DNA of 64,000 nt from JBNKWA01 sp050299555. GTDB lineage: Bacteria > Pseudomonadota > Alphaproteobacteria > Rhodobacterales > Rhodobacteraceae. The notes under the pieces were generated by a model. It ran no database searches. It saw nothing but the letters and a program-made list of their open reading frames with translations, and was not told where the DNA came from. Every line of letters starts with the position of its first letter. Position 1 is the first letter of the stretch. The position numbers were made by a program, and so were the translations under genes. The stretch lies in the NCBI GenBank assembly GCA_050299555.1, contig JBNKWA010000090.1:1-64000 (forward strand), read 5' to 3'. Shown here piece by piece: positions 1 to 9,700 of the stretch.

Positions 1-25
1 TCCGCGCGCCCGGCCCGATGTTCCC

Positions 26-1878
<1,853 letters not shown>

Positions 1879-1882
<4 letters not shown>

Positions 1883-2406
1883 GGCGGGTCATGGTGGTCG
1901 GCCAGCCGGGCGCGGGCAAGTCCACGTTTGCCCGGGCGCTCGGGCACGCCACCGGCCTGCCGGTGGTCCATATCGACCGCGAGGTGCACTGGCTGCCGGG
2001 CTGGGTCGAGCGCCCGACGGCGGAGAAGTCGCGCCGCTGCGCCGAGATCTGCGCTCGCGACGCCTGGATCTTCGAGGGCGGCCATTCGCGGACCTGGCCA
2101 GAGCGGGTGGCCCGGGCCGACACGCTGATCTGGCTCGACATGCCGTTGCCGCTGCGCCTGTGGCGGGTCGCGAAACGCACGGCGCTGCATTACGGGCGCT
2201 CGCGGCCCGATCTGCCCAAGGGTTGCCCGGAGCAGTTCAGCCTGCCGTTCCTGCGCTGGATCTGGGACACAAGGAAGACCCAGCGGCAGCGCATGGCCGC
2301 GCTGGTCGCCGCGGCACCACCACATCTCGACGTGCATCATCTGGCCGATCGGTGCGCGGTCGATGGGTTTCTCGGCCGGTTGCAGCAGGGCCCCGTACCG
2401 GCATGA
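1879..2406 (+). CDS. P-loop NTPase, adenylate-kinase/FlaR-like
   Basis: A 175-residue cytoplasmic P-loop protein with Walker A GQPGAGKSTFARAL at residues 8-21. This is followed by an HIDREVHWLPGW segment and LIWLDMPLPLR, typical of the adenylate-kinase-like proteins often annotated as DNA topology modulation protein FlaR. The family is thought to phosphorylate a small molecule or nucleotide, but the substrate is not established. It overlaps the ABC exporter stop (ATGA) and the tlyA start (ATGA), so it is the middle gene of a three-gene operon. The family call is fairly sure; the function is not. Confidence 0.75.
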
Positions 2407-3167
2407 GGCTGGACCAGGCGCTGGTGGCGCAGGGCCTGGCGCCCAGCCGCGCCCGGGCCCGGGCGCTGATCGAGGCCGGCGTCGTCACCGTCGCCGGCAG
2501 GGTGGTGACCCGGCCCGCCGCCGCAGCCGAGGGCGATCTCGCGGTCACCGCCGACCCCTGCCCCTGGGTCAGCCGCGGGGCGCTGAAGCTGGTCCATGCG
2601 CTCGACAGCTTCGGGCTGTCGCCGGCAGGGGCCGAGGCGCTGGACATCGGCGCCTCGACCGGCGGCTTCACCGAGGTGCTGCTGGCCCGCGGCGCCCGCC
2701 ACGTGGTGGCGCTTGACGTCGGCCACGGGCAGCTTGACGGGCGGCTGAGGGGGGACGCGCGTGTGACCCCCATCGAGGGGGTCAACGCGCGCGACCTGTC
2801 CGCCGGCCAGGTCGAGGCGCTGCTGCACCGGCACGACTGGCATCCCGACTGGATCGTCGCGGATGTGTCCTTCATCTCGCTGACCAAGGCGCTGCCGCCG
2901 GCTCTTGCCCTTGCGGCACCGGGTGCGGTGCTGGTGGTGCTGGTCAAGCCGCAGTTCGAGGTCGGCCCCGGCGCGGTCGGCAAGGGCGGCATCGTCCGCG
3001 ACCCGGAGGCGCGGCGCCGCGCGGTGGCATCGGTGCGGCAGTTCCTCGCCGACAGCGGCTGGACGGTGATCGGGGAAACGCCAAGCCCGGTGGCCGGCAG
3101 CGATGGCAATCGTGAGGTCCTGGTCGCCGCGCAAGCCGCCAATGGCCGACCGGGCGCAGGCCCGTAG
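2403..3167 (+). CDS. tlyA: TlyA family rRNA 2'-O-methyltransferase
   Basis: A 254-residue protein with an N-terminal S4 RNA-binding domain (MRLDQALVAQGLAPSRARAR to about residue 60). An FtsJ/RrmJ-type SAM methyltransferase domain follows, with the binding loop DIGASTGGFTEVLL near residue 82. TlyA proteins 2'-O-methylate cytidines in 16S and 23S rRNA; some relatives are also described as haemolysins. The ATG at 2403 overlaps the upstream stop by ATGA and begins exactly at the S4 domain. The reading frame extends further upstream, but that part is shadow of the preceding gene. Confidence 0.88.
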   Translation: MRLDQALVAQGLAPSRARARALIEAGVVTVAGRVVTRPAAAAEGDLAVTADPCPWVSRGALKLVHALDSFGLSPAGAEALDIGASTGGFTEVLLARGARHVVALDVGHGQLDGRLRGDARVTPIEGVNARDLSAGQVEALLHRHDWHPDWIVADVSFISLTKALPPALALAAPGAVLVVLVKPQFEVGPGAVGKGGIVRDPEARRRAVASVRQFLADSGWTVIGETPSPVAGSDGNREVLVAAQAANGRPGAGP

Positions 3168-3187
3168 CGTCCCAGGCCGGTAGCGTC

Positions 3188-3967
3188 TCAGTTTGGCGTG
3201 GGCTCTCCCCGGGCGCCCACCGCCAGCACCTGCCCGGTCGTCGCGGCGGAACTGTCCGATGCCAGCATCAGCGCGATCTCGGCCGCCTCGGCGGTTTCCT
3301 CCGGGCGGACCGGCAGCGACACCAGGTCCGGCTCGGCCTCGTCCTCGGCGTCACGCCCCACCCGCCGCCGCTCGCCCGGGGCGGCCCCCAGCGCCACGGC
3401 GTTCACACGGATCCGATGCGGCGCCAGCGCCAGCGCCATCGAGCTGGTCACCTGATCGAGCGCCGCCGAACTGATGGCATAGCCGGTCAGCATCGGCACC
3501 GTGCGCAGGGCCGCGGTCGCGGTGGTGTTGACGATCGCTCCGCCGGGGCTGTCGGCATCGCCCTTGCGCTGCTGGATCATCCGCCTGGCGCAGGCCTGGA
3601 TCAGCCGCACCGCGGTCACCACGTTGGCTTCCAGAAGCTGCGCGATCCCGTCCGTGGCCGGGTCCAGCGGATCGCCGGCAATCAGCTCGCGGCGCGCGTT
3701 GACCAGCACATCGACGCGGTCGAAGGCATCCACCGTGGCCGATACCAGATTGATCACCGCCAGCCTTTCGCGGAGGTCGCACACGAAGTGCTGCGCCAGC
3801 TCGCTGCCGGCGCCCGACTGATCGACCACCGCCACCAGCTCGGCCTCGTCGGCGCCGGCCAGCATGACCCTGGCGCCGGCGTCGAGGAACCGCCGGGCGA
3901 TGGCTCGTCCGATGCCGGCATCGGCACCCGAGACGATGACCGACTTGCCCTCAAGCGACAGTGCCAT
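3188..3967 (-). CDS. SDR-fold protein with degenerate active site
   Basis: A 259-residue short-chain dehydrogenase/reductase fold protein. The dinucleotide-binding loop is SGADAGIG (residues 13-20), close to the classical TGxxxGIG. The downstream landmarks are altered: the NNAG motif reads NARR (90-93), the YxxxK motif reads Y163-A-I-S-S167 with serine in place of lysine, and position Y-13 is alanine (A150) instead of serine. Cofactor binding may persist, but normal SDR catalysis looks unlikely. The start codon overlaps the stop of the upstream methyltransferase by one base (TGATG), so the two are cotranscribed. It could be a regulatory or structural pseudoenzyme. Confidence 0.8.
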   Translation of the reverse strand: MALSLEGKSVIVSGADAGIGRAIARRFLDAGARVMLAGADEAELVAVVDQSGAGSELAQHFVCDLRERLAVINLVSATVDAFDRVDVLVNARRELIAGDPLDPATDGIAQLLEANVVTAVRLIQACARRMIQQRKGDADSPGGAIVNTTATAALRTVPMLTGYAISSAALDQVTSSMALALAPHRIRVNAVALGAAPGERRRVGRDAEDEAEPDLVSLPVRPEETAEAAEIALMLASDSSAATTGQVLAVGARGEPTPN

Positions 3968-5064
3968 CAGCCTCTCCTTCTGCTGCCGCGGCCGGCTGTT
4001 GCCGGGCTGCGGTCGTGGCGCAGGCCCCGGCCCGGCTGACGTGCCGCGATCAGCTTGTAGCCGCCGGTTTCCGCCATCGTTTCCACGGCGCCGAATTCCG
4101 CCAGCAGCCGCGCCTCATAGGGCAGATGCCGGTTGGCCACCATCAGGAACAGCCCGCCACGGGCGAGGATGCGGGCCGCGGCGGCGATGAACTGCTCTCC
4201 CAGCGCCGGATCGCCCGCCCGCCCGTGGTGAAACGGCGGATTGCTCACCACCAGATCGTAGGGTCCGTGCCCGGTGCCGAGCGCCGCGACATCGGCCCAG
4301 TGGAACCCCAGCGGCAGCCCCGGCCGCCGCGCGTCGACATTGCGCTGCGCCGCGGCCAGCGCGTTGAAATCGGCCTCGAACAGATCCAGCCCCTCGAGCT
4401 GCGGTGCCGCGGCGATCAGGGCCGCCGACAGGGCGCCCCAGCCGGCGCCGAGATCGGCCGCCAGGCCGGCAAAGCCGTTCGGCAGAAGTGCCGGCATCTG
4501 CTCGGCCAGCAGCGCGGTACCGGGGTCGGTGGCATCGGGCGAAAACATCCCCGGCGCGGTGACGAAACCCTCGGCATTGGGGCGCGGCCGGGCCGCCTCC
4601 TGCCAGTCGGCCAGCGCTGCCGGCAGCGTCCCGGGCACCCGCATCCAGGCGACCTTGCCATGGGCCTTGGACTGGACGCCCTCGGCCGGCAGCACCGGGC
4701 GAAGCTGTTTCAGCACGCTGTCGATGCCATCGGTCTTGGCGCCGTCCACCACCAGAAGGCCGCCGGGGCCCACCATCGCCGCCAGCCGGGCGATCCGCCC
4801 CAGCGTCTCGACCTTGCTGCGCGACAGCAGCGCGACGGCCAGGGCCGGCCGCATCGCCTCGGCCTCCGGCACCGCCTTGATGCCGGCCGTCGCGATCCGG
4901 TCATGGGCCGCCCGCAGCGGCTGCTCCACCACCACCCGGGCACGCGGCAGCAGGCCCAGCGCCTCGGGGTCGGCCAGGCCGGACAACAGCAGGGGCCCCT
5001 CGGCCGGCAAGGCCAGGGTGCCATCGGCAAACGGCATCAGGAATCGGGCCAACTGTTGCATCAC
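3967..5064 (-). CDS. RsmC-like class I methyltransferase
   Basis: A 365-residue protein resembling the 16S rRNA m2G1207 methyltransferase RsmC. It has an N-terminal degenerate methyltransferase-like half and a C-terminal catalytic half. The catalytic half carries the SAM-binding motif ADLGAGWGALS (about residues 195-205) and the amino-methyltransferase motif NPPF in VVSNPPFHHGR. The C-terminal tail is Arg-rich and ends in GSRRRG. It is the first gene of a two-gene unit with the SDR-like protein. A stretch of 280 bp without a recognisable gene (5065-5344) separates it from clpS. The exact rRNA target is inferred from the family. Confidence 0.78.
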   Translation of the reverse strand: MMQQLARFLMPFADGTLALPAEGPLLLSGLADPEALGLLPRARVVVEQPLRAAHDRIATAGIKAVPEAEAMRPALAVALLSRSKVETLGRIARLAAMVGPGGLLVVDGAKTDGIDSVLKQLRPVLPAEGVQSKAHGKVAWMRVPGTLPAALADWQEAARPRPNAEGFVTAPGMFSPDATDPGTALLAEQMPALLPNGFAGLAADLGAGWGALSAALIAAAPQLEGLDLFEADFNALAAAQRNVDARRPGLPLGFHWADVAALGTGHGPYDLVVSNPPFHHGRAGDPALGEQFIAAAARILARGGLFLMVANRHLPYEARLLAEFGAVETMAETGGYKLIAARQPGRGLRHDRSPATAGRGSRRRG

Positions 5065-5344
5065 CGGATCAGGCTGGCCGAATGGCTCTTGGTGAAGTCC
5101 CGGCCGTCCGGGACCGGCATGGCGCGGTCCGGGCCGCGCGGCCCTGGCGCGGAGGAACCAGGGATGGTCCCGACATCGGCGGCGTGGATGTTCTGCTGGC
5201 CCGTGACGACGCCCATGTCGGCTTCCTTCTGCTGCTCGCCGTCGGCACCCGTTACCACGACCTGGCCGAAGCAGGGCGACCGCCCGGCCGGGTGGCGATC
5301 GACCGACAAGCCCGCAACGGCCGCGGTCCCGACCAGCCCCGGGG

Positions 5345-5683
5345 CTATTCCTTCTCCATCGTGCATTGCAAGGGGTGCTGGTTGCGGCGGGCGTAGTCCA
5401 TCACCTGGGTGACCTTGGTCTCGGCGATCTCGAACGAGAACACGCCAACGACGGCCAGCCCCTTGCGGTGAACGGTGAGCATCAGTTCCACCGCCTGCTG
5501 GCCAGTCATGCCGAAGAATCGCTCCAGTACGTGCACGACGAATTCCATTGGCGTGTAGTCGTCGTTCAGAAGCAGCACCTTGTACAGCGGCGGCCGCTGC
5601 GTCTTGGCGCGCGGCTTGGTCAGAAGGCCGGTCTCCGGGTTTTCGCTGTTCTTGTCTGCCATGAGGATTGGGGAATACGCCAT
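5345..5683 (-). CDS. clpS: ATP-dependent Clp protease adaptor ClpS
   Basis: ClpS binds the N-domain of ClpA and delivers N-degron substrates to ClpAP. The core is diagnostic: PPLYKVLLLNDDYTPMEFVV, the hinge ERFFGM, HRKGLAVVGVF, and the C-terminal HPLQCTMEKE. Three in-frame ATGs are possible: 5719 (124 aa), 5683 (112 aa) and 5662 (105 aa, MADKNSE). The 5683 start is chosen because it is preceded by a purine-rich GGTGGCAAGG. The variable N-terminal extension is not conserved in the family, so the start is uncertain by a few residues. It is a monocistronic gene downstream of the phasin terminator. Confidence 0.9.
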   Translation of the reverse strand: MAYSPILMADKNSENPETGLLTKPRAKTQRPPLYKVLLLNDDYTPMEFVVHVLERFFGMTGQQAVELMLTVHRKGLAVVGVFSFEIAETKVTQVMDYARRNQHPLQCTMEKE

Positions 5684-5737
5684 GCCTTGCCACCGCCGGA
5701 GATTCAGTCCCAGCCCCAATTGAATATATGCGGGAGT

Positions 5738-5767
5738 AAAAAAGAGGAAAGGGGGCCGAAGCCCCCT
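5738..5767 (-). terminator. Rho-independent terminator of the phasin gene
   Basis: On the minus strand a 7-bp stem AGGGGGC / GCCCCCT closes a TTCG tetraloop (5750-5767). It is followed by TTTCCTCTTTTTT. This is a textbook intrinsic terminator, placed 57 bp after the phasin stop and just ahead of clpS. Confidence 0.85.
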
Positions 5768-5823
5768 ATCCCCAACTGAAAGCCAATCGCTACAAGACTG
5801 GACCTCGAATGGGACGTCCGCGA

Positions 5824-6270
5824 TTAGGCGGCGTAGCCCTTCATCATGTCCGCGGCGGCGGTGAAGCGCGCGGTCAGCGGCGCCGACACTTCCTTCGCGG
5901 CGGCCATGTAGATCTCGTTCATCTTGGTCGTCTGGGCCAGGAAGGTCTCGAACGACGACTGGACGAAGGCGGACTGCTTCTCGAACACTTCGCTGACGGT
6001 CTTGGCCGAGGCCAGGTCCTGCGCGGCGGCAACGCCGTCCTCGAAGGACTTCTTGGTGAAGGCCGAAAGCTCCGAACCGATACCCTCGGCGGCCTTGGCG
6101 GCCAGCTCCGAGGACTTCACGACCGCATCGACGGTCTCCTGGCTGAACTGCGACAGGCCTTCAAAACCCTTGGTCATCTTCTCGACTCCGTCATTGAACG
6201 TCTTCTGTGCATCGGCGGCGAATTCCTCAACCTGAACCGACGCGATCTTGGCTGCTTTGGCGGTGGCCAT
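5824..6270 (-). CDS. Phasin family protein (PHA granule coat)
   Basis: A 148-residue Ala/Lys/Glu-rich amphipathic helical protein without a signal peptide. Its central FEGLSQFSQETVDAVVKSS, AEGIGSEL and QSSFETFLAQTTKMNEIY segments are typical of the phasin_2 family. Phasins coat polyhydroxyalkanoate granules in the cytoplasm and limit their coalescence. The ATG is preceded by a strong GGAGACAAG ribosome binding site. It is monocistronic, with an intrinsic terminator just downstream. Its promoter region contains two copies of TTTGCTGCAC that may bind the PHA regulator PhaR. Confidence 0.88.
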   Translation of the reverse strand: MATAKAAKIASVQVEEFAADAQKTFNDGVEKMTKGFEGLSQFSQETVDAVVKSSELAAKAAEGIGSELSAFTKKSFEDGVAAAQDLASAKTVSEVFEKQSAFVQSSFETFLAQTTKMNEIYMAAAKEVSAPLTARFTAAADMMKGYAA

Positions 6271-6335
6271 CTGCTTGTCTCCTCACCACCCAGCGTTTGG
6301 GTGCGGTTTGATTTCGATGAGGGGTATTTAGGCCC

Positions 6336-6368
6336 TTTGCTGCACCGCGTCAAGAGTGTTTGCTGCAC
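6336..6368 (-). promoter_or_regulatory. Direct repeats TTTGCTGCAC, candidate PhaR site
   Basis: TTTGCTGCAC occurs at 6336-6345 and again at 6359-6368, start points 23 bp apart (about two helical turns). The second copy continues into TGCACAAA, giving a partial dyad. The site lies 66-98 bp upstream of the phasin start in the divergent intergenic region. TGC-rich elements are reported at PhaR-controlled phasin promoters in Paracoccus and Rhodobacter. The assignment here is inference. Confidence 0.4.
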
Positions 6369-6537
6369 TGCACAAACTTTTTTCGCGATAGTCCGGAACC
6401 TGAAGTTGTTAACGGCATTCCTTGAAAATAATGGGTTTTCTCAATTTGCGAGCCGTGCTAACGTCAGCCGCGACAAAAAAGGCATCCCGGAAAATACCGG
6501 GAATCAGAGGCAGACAGAGCAGTCGTCGGAGAAGCCG

Positions 6538-7998
6538 ATGTGGTTGGGCTTGGTGCGCGGGCTGACGCTCGCGCTGGTTGTAGTGGCGTGGGCCGGGGCT
6601 TCCAATGCCGCACCCTACGCCGCCGTTGTCATGGATGCGCGTACCGGCGAGATCGTCCACAGTACCGATGGCGACAAGCGCCTGCACCCGGCGTCGCTGA
6701 CCAAGATGATGACCCTCTACATCGTCTTCAGCGAAATCCGCGCCGGCCGCCTCAGCCTCGACCAGAAGGTGCGCATCTCGCGCAATGCCGCCTCCAAGCC
6801 GCCCTCCAAGCTCGGACTCAAGGAAGGCCAGACGATCGCCCTGCGCTACCTGATCCGGGCCGCGGCGGTGAAGTCGGCCAACGACGCCGCCGCCGCCCTG
6901 GGCGAGGCGGTATCGGGCAGCGAATCGGCCTTCGCGCAGCGGATGACCGCGACGGCGCTGGCCATGGGGCTGAGGAACACCCAGTTCCGCAATGCCTCGG
7001 GCCTGACCCAGTCGGGGCACTTTTCCTCGCCCCACGACATGGCCGAGATCGGCCGGCGGCTGTTCTATGACTTCCCGCAATATTACAACCTGTTCAGCCG
7101 CCGCTCGACCTCGGCCGGCGTTGCCACCGTCTACAACACCAACCGCCGGCTGCTGGACGCCTATCCCGGCGCCGACGGCATCAAGACCGGCTACACCTCG
7201 GCGGCGGGCTACAACCTCGTCGCCTCGGCCGAGCGCGGCAGCGAGCGGGTGATCGTCGCCGTCTTCGGCGGCTCCAGCACGGCGCGGCGCAATGCCACGG
7301 TGATGGAACTGATGGACCTCGGCTTCAAGAAGATGCCGCGCTACGCCCAGGTGGTGAAACCGCCGCCCCTCGACTACGCCTCGATTTCCGTGCCCGGCAC
7401 GCGGGCCAGCGCCGGCACCCAGGTCGCCAGCGCCACCGGCCGGCAACTTGCCCGCAGCCGCCGGCCGATGGTCCGCCAGGTGGCCGAGGACATCGTCATC
7501 GCCCGCGCCGTCTCGGACGTGACCGAGGCCAGGGCGCTTGCCACCGGACAGGACGACGACAGCCAGGGGCTGGCCACCCCGGGCCAGGGCGGCGCCATCG
7601 CCGCCGCCGTGGCCGCCGCCATCGCCGATGGCGAGCCGATGGTGGCCGCGGTGATGCCGCGGCCGCGGCCGGCCGGCCGCAGGACCGTGCGCACCGCTTC
7701 GGCCGGCGACGTGCAGCGCATGCCGCCCGAGGTGAAATCGGTGCCGGCGGAAAGCGGCAACTGGGGTGTCCGGATCGGCGCCTACCCGACCCGCGACCAG
7801 GCCGAGCGCAAGTTGCTGACCGTGGCGCTGCAGGATCTCGAAGCCTTCGAAAGCGGGCTGCGGGTGATCCAGCCGGCGGTCCGCAAGGGCGCCCCGGTGT
7901 TCGAGGCGCGCTTCGTCGGCCTGAGCCGGGCCGAGGCCGAGAACGCCTGCGCGCGGCTGATCGCCCGGCAAGGCGAATGCGAGACACTCAGGCCCTGA
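6538..7998 (+). CDS. Serine-type D-Ala-D-Ala carboxypeptidase with SPOR domain
   Basis: A 486-residue periplasmic penicillin-binding protein that trims peptidoglycan stem peptides. A signal peptide (MWLGLVRGLTLALVVVAW to SNAA) is followed by the peptidase S11 domain. Catalytic motifs are SxxK in PASLTKMM, SxN in KSANDAA and KTG in IKTGYTSAAG. A ~130-residue Ala/Arg/Pro-rich linker leads to a C-terminal SPOR-like domain (GNWGVRIGAYPTRDQAERKL), which would bind denuded septal glycan. The ATG at 6538 has GGAGAAG seven bases upstream and begins the signal peptide, so longer versions are rejected. It is divergent from the phasin. Confidence 0.9.
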   Translation: MWLGLVRGLTLALVVVAWAGASNAAPYAAVVMDARTGEIVHSTDGDKRLHPASLTKMMTLYIVFSEIRAGRLSLDQKVRISRNAASKPPSKLGLKEGQTIALRYLIRAAAVKSANDAAAALGEAVSGSESAFAQRMTATALAMGLRNTQFRNASGLTQSGHFSSPHDMAEIGRRLFYDFPQYYNLFSRRSTSAGVATVYNTNRRLLDAYPGADGIKTGYTSAAGYNLVASAERGSERVIVAVFGGSSTARRNATVMELMDLGFKKMPRYAQVVKPPPLDYASISVPGTRASAGTQVASATGRQLARSRRPMVRQVAEDIVIARAVSDVTEARALATGQDDDSQGLATPGQGGAIAAAVAAAIADGEPMVAAVMPRPRPAGRRTVRTASAGDVQRMPPEVKSVPAESGNWGVRIGAYPTRDQAERKLLTVALQDLEAFESGLRVIQPAVRKGAPVFEARFVGLSRAEAENACARLIARQGECETLRP

Positions 7999-8073
7999 TC
8001 CGAGCAGGCGCCTGAAGATGGCGGGGTGCGCTCCAGCGGGCGCATCCCGTTATTGTCCGGATGTCCGGGACTT

Positions 8074-8156
8074 CCTGATCGCTCCCTCGGCCGCGGCCGG
8101 GCCGCTCCCCGCCCACCCACCCTCGCGCCCCGGACCGGGCGGAGGGAGCGATCAGG
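8074..8156. repeat. Repeat family A, copy 1 (long hairpin)
   Basis: Perfect 15-bp inverted arms (8074-8088 and 8142-8156) enclose a GC-rich core at 8099-8131 containing CCCCGCCCACCCACCCTCGC. The 33-base core recurs exactly in copy 2 (8285-8317, opposite orientation), and its central 29 bases recur in copy 3 (27082-27110). The arms of the three copies are unrelated in sequence, yet each pairs with itself. The 346 bp between the D,D-carboxypeptidase and mipZ (7999-8344) hold copies 1 and 2 and no recognisable gene. Confidence 0.7.
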
Positions 8157-8262
8157 GACAACGGTGTCAAACGCCGCCGGGGGCCCTGCATGGGCGGTCC
8201 GCGGACGCCCCTCAAGCCACCCGGGCCGCCTTCTTGTCCTTCGGCGACGGGCTGCCCGGTCC

Positions 8263-8340
8263 ATCCCGCCCCGATCCCGCCGCGGGGGCGCGAGGGTGGG
8301 TGGGCGGGGAGCGGCCCCGCCGGCGGGATCGGGGCGGGAT
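8263..8340. repeat. Repeat family A, copy 2 (long hairpin)
   Basis: Perfect 20-bp inverted arms (8263-8282 and 8321-8340, reading ATCCCGCCCCGATCCCGCCG) enclose the family A core in reverse orientation (8285-8317). It ends four bases before the mipZ stop, so as RNA it could form the 3' end of the mipZ transcript. Confidence 0.7.
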
Positions 8341-8344
8341 CCGC

Positions 8345-9154
8345 CTAGACCGTCACCGCCGGCCCCGGCAGTGCCAGCGTCGCGATCAGCTCGCGCAGCT
8401 CCTGCCTTGCGGCGACGTTGGAGATCGACAGGGTGCCGGCGCCGGTATCCTTCAGATCCAGCAGCGTCAGTCCCTGCAGGAACAGCTCGCGGAACACCAC
8501 CCGCTCGGAAAACCCCGGCGCCAGGCGAAAGCCGATTCGCCGCGACAACTCGCCCAGCGCCCGGCCGACACGCCGACGGTTCCTGGCCTCCACCGTCGCC
8601 ATGCGGTTCCTGAGCACCAGCCAGTCCACCGGCTTCAGCCCGGCCCGGGCGCGCAGCTGCCGCGCCTTCCACACCATCTCGGCATAGACCGACGGGCCCA
8701 GCACCCGGCCGGTGGCGGGATCGAGCCGCGCCAGAAGGTCGAAGTCCACCAGGCTGTCGTTCATCGGCGTCACCAGCGTGTCGGCGGTGGCATGGGCCAT
8801 GCGCGCGTAGCGGCTGTGCGAGCCGGGGCAGTCGATGACGATGGTGTCGCAGTCGCGGTCGAGGGCGTGCAGGGCACCGGCGAAGCGCTCCTCCTCCTCG
8901 GCCTCGGCCTCGGTCGCGCTGTCATGGCCCGAGGCGGTCAGTGCGACGCGCACCGGCAGCGCCAGCGCGGTGCCGGTACGGGCGACGAAGGCCTCGCGGT
9001 TGTCGAGATAGCGGAACAGGCTCTGCTGGCGCAGGTCGAGGTCTATGGCGCCGACCCGGCGGCCGGAACGCGCCAGCGCCGTCAGCACGTGCATGGCGGT
9101 GGTCGACTTGCCCGAGCCGCCCTTCTCGTTGCCGAAGACGATGATATGGGCCAT
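8345..9154 (-). CDS. mipZ: Division plane positioning ATPase MipZ
   Basis: A 269-residue ParA/MinD-superfamily ATPase. The deviant Walker A FGNEKGGSGKSTTAMH (residues 7-22) is characteristic of MipZ. DLDLRQQSLFRYL and the Walker B-like IVIDCPGSHSR (about 109-119) follow. In Caulobacter and relatives, MipZ dimers form a gradient from ParB-bound origins and inhibit FtsZ polymerisation away from midcell. The gene is single and is followed immediately by repeat A copy 2. Confidence 0.9.
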   Translation of the reverse strand: MAHIIVFGNEKGGSGKSTTAMHVLTALARSGRRVGAIDLDLRQQSLFRYLDNREAFVARTGTALALPVRVALTASGHDSATEAEAEEEERFAGALHALDRDCDTIVIDCPGSHSRYARMAHATADTLVTPMNDSLVDFDLLARLDPATGRVLGPSVYAEMVWKARQLRARAGLKPVDWLVLRNRMATVEARNRRRVGRALGELSRRIGFRLAPGFSERVVFRELFLQGLTLLDLKDTGAGTLSISNVAARQELRELIATLALPGPAVTV

Positions 9155-9235
9155 GCCGCCGCCGACGCTCGCTACACACAGGGGCCGCGGCGGGCGGCCG
9201 TCAGGGGCGCCGCGTCAGGCGCGGCGCGCCGGCGA

Positions 9236-9457
9236 TCAGAAGCCGAGGCCCTCGTACTTCTTCTTGAACTTGGAGACGCGGCCGCCGGTATCCATCAGCT
9301 TCTGGCTGCCGCCGGTCCAGGCCGGATGGGTGGTCGGGTCGACCTCCAGCGCCAGCGTGTCGCCCTCGGCCCCGTAGGTGGAGCGGGTCTGGTAGCTGGT
9401 GCCGTCGGTCATCTTGACCGTGATGGTGTGGTAGTCGGGATGGATGTCGCTCTTCAT
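9236..9457 (-). CDS. rpmE: 50S ribosomal protein L31
   Basis: A 73-residue L31. It starts MKSDIHPDYHTITVKMTDG, contains the DPTTHPAWTG motif and ends in the basic KFKKKYEGLGF. It has no cysteines, so it is the zinc-independent type. A good GGAG ribosome binding site lies eight bases before the ATG at 9457. It sits just after the rplS-trmD operon and its membrane-protein neighbour. No gene was recognised in the 243 bp upstream (9458-9700). Confidence 0.93.
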   Translation of the reverse strand: MKSDIHPDYHTITVKMTDGTSYQTRSTYGAEGDTLALEVDPTTHPAWTGGSQKLMDTGGRVSKFKKKYEGLGF

Positions 9458-9700
9458 CGCCTGGTCTCCTTGGCGCCGGACTGAGCCGCCTGCGGCCACG
9501 GGGCGAGGCGCTGCGGCTCCCCGTGCCGGTAGCGCGGTCGCCTCGGCTGGTACGAGGCGCGCGTATAGACGCAATTGTCCGGTGCGGCAAGCAATTCCGG
9601 CCGCAAGGTCCCGGCCCCGATGCAAGCCCCGATGCCACCTGCGTTGCGGCCCCTGGCACGACCCGGGCGCGAGGCCGGCCCGGCGGTGCGGCGAGCGGCC

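Noticed and set aside
5809..6537. N-terminal extension of the D,D-carboxypeptidase
   Set aside because: The frame is open upstream, but it is antisense to the phasin gene. The ATG at 6538 with GGAGAAG begins a proper signal peptide.
6409..7971. Long minus-strand frame of 520 residues
   Set aside because: Antisense shadow of the D,D-carboxypeptidase gene, which has clear catalytic motifs.
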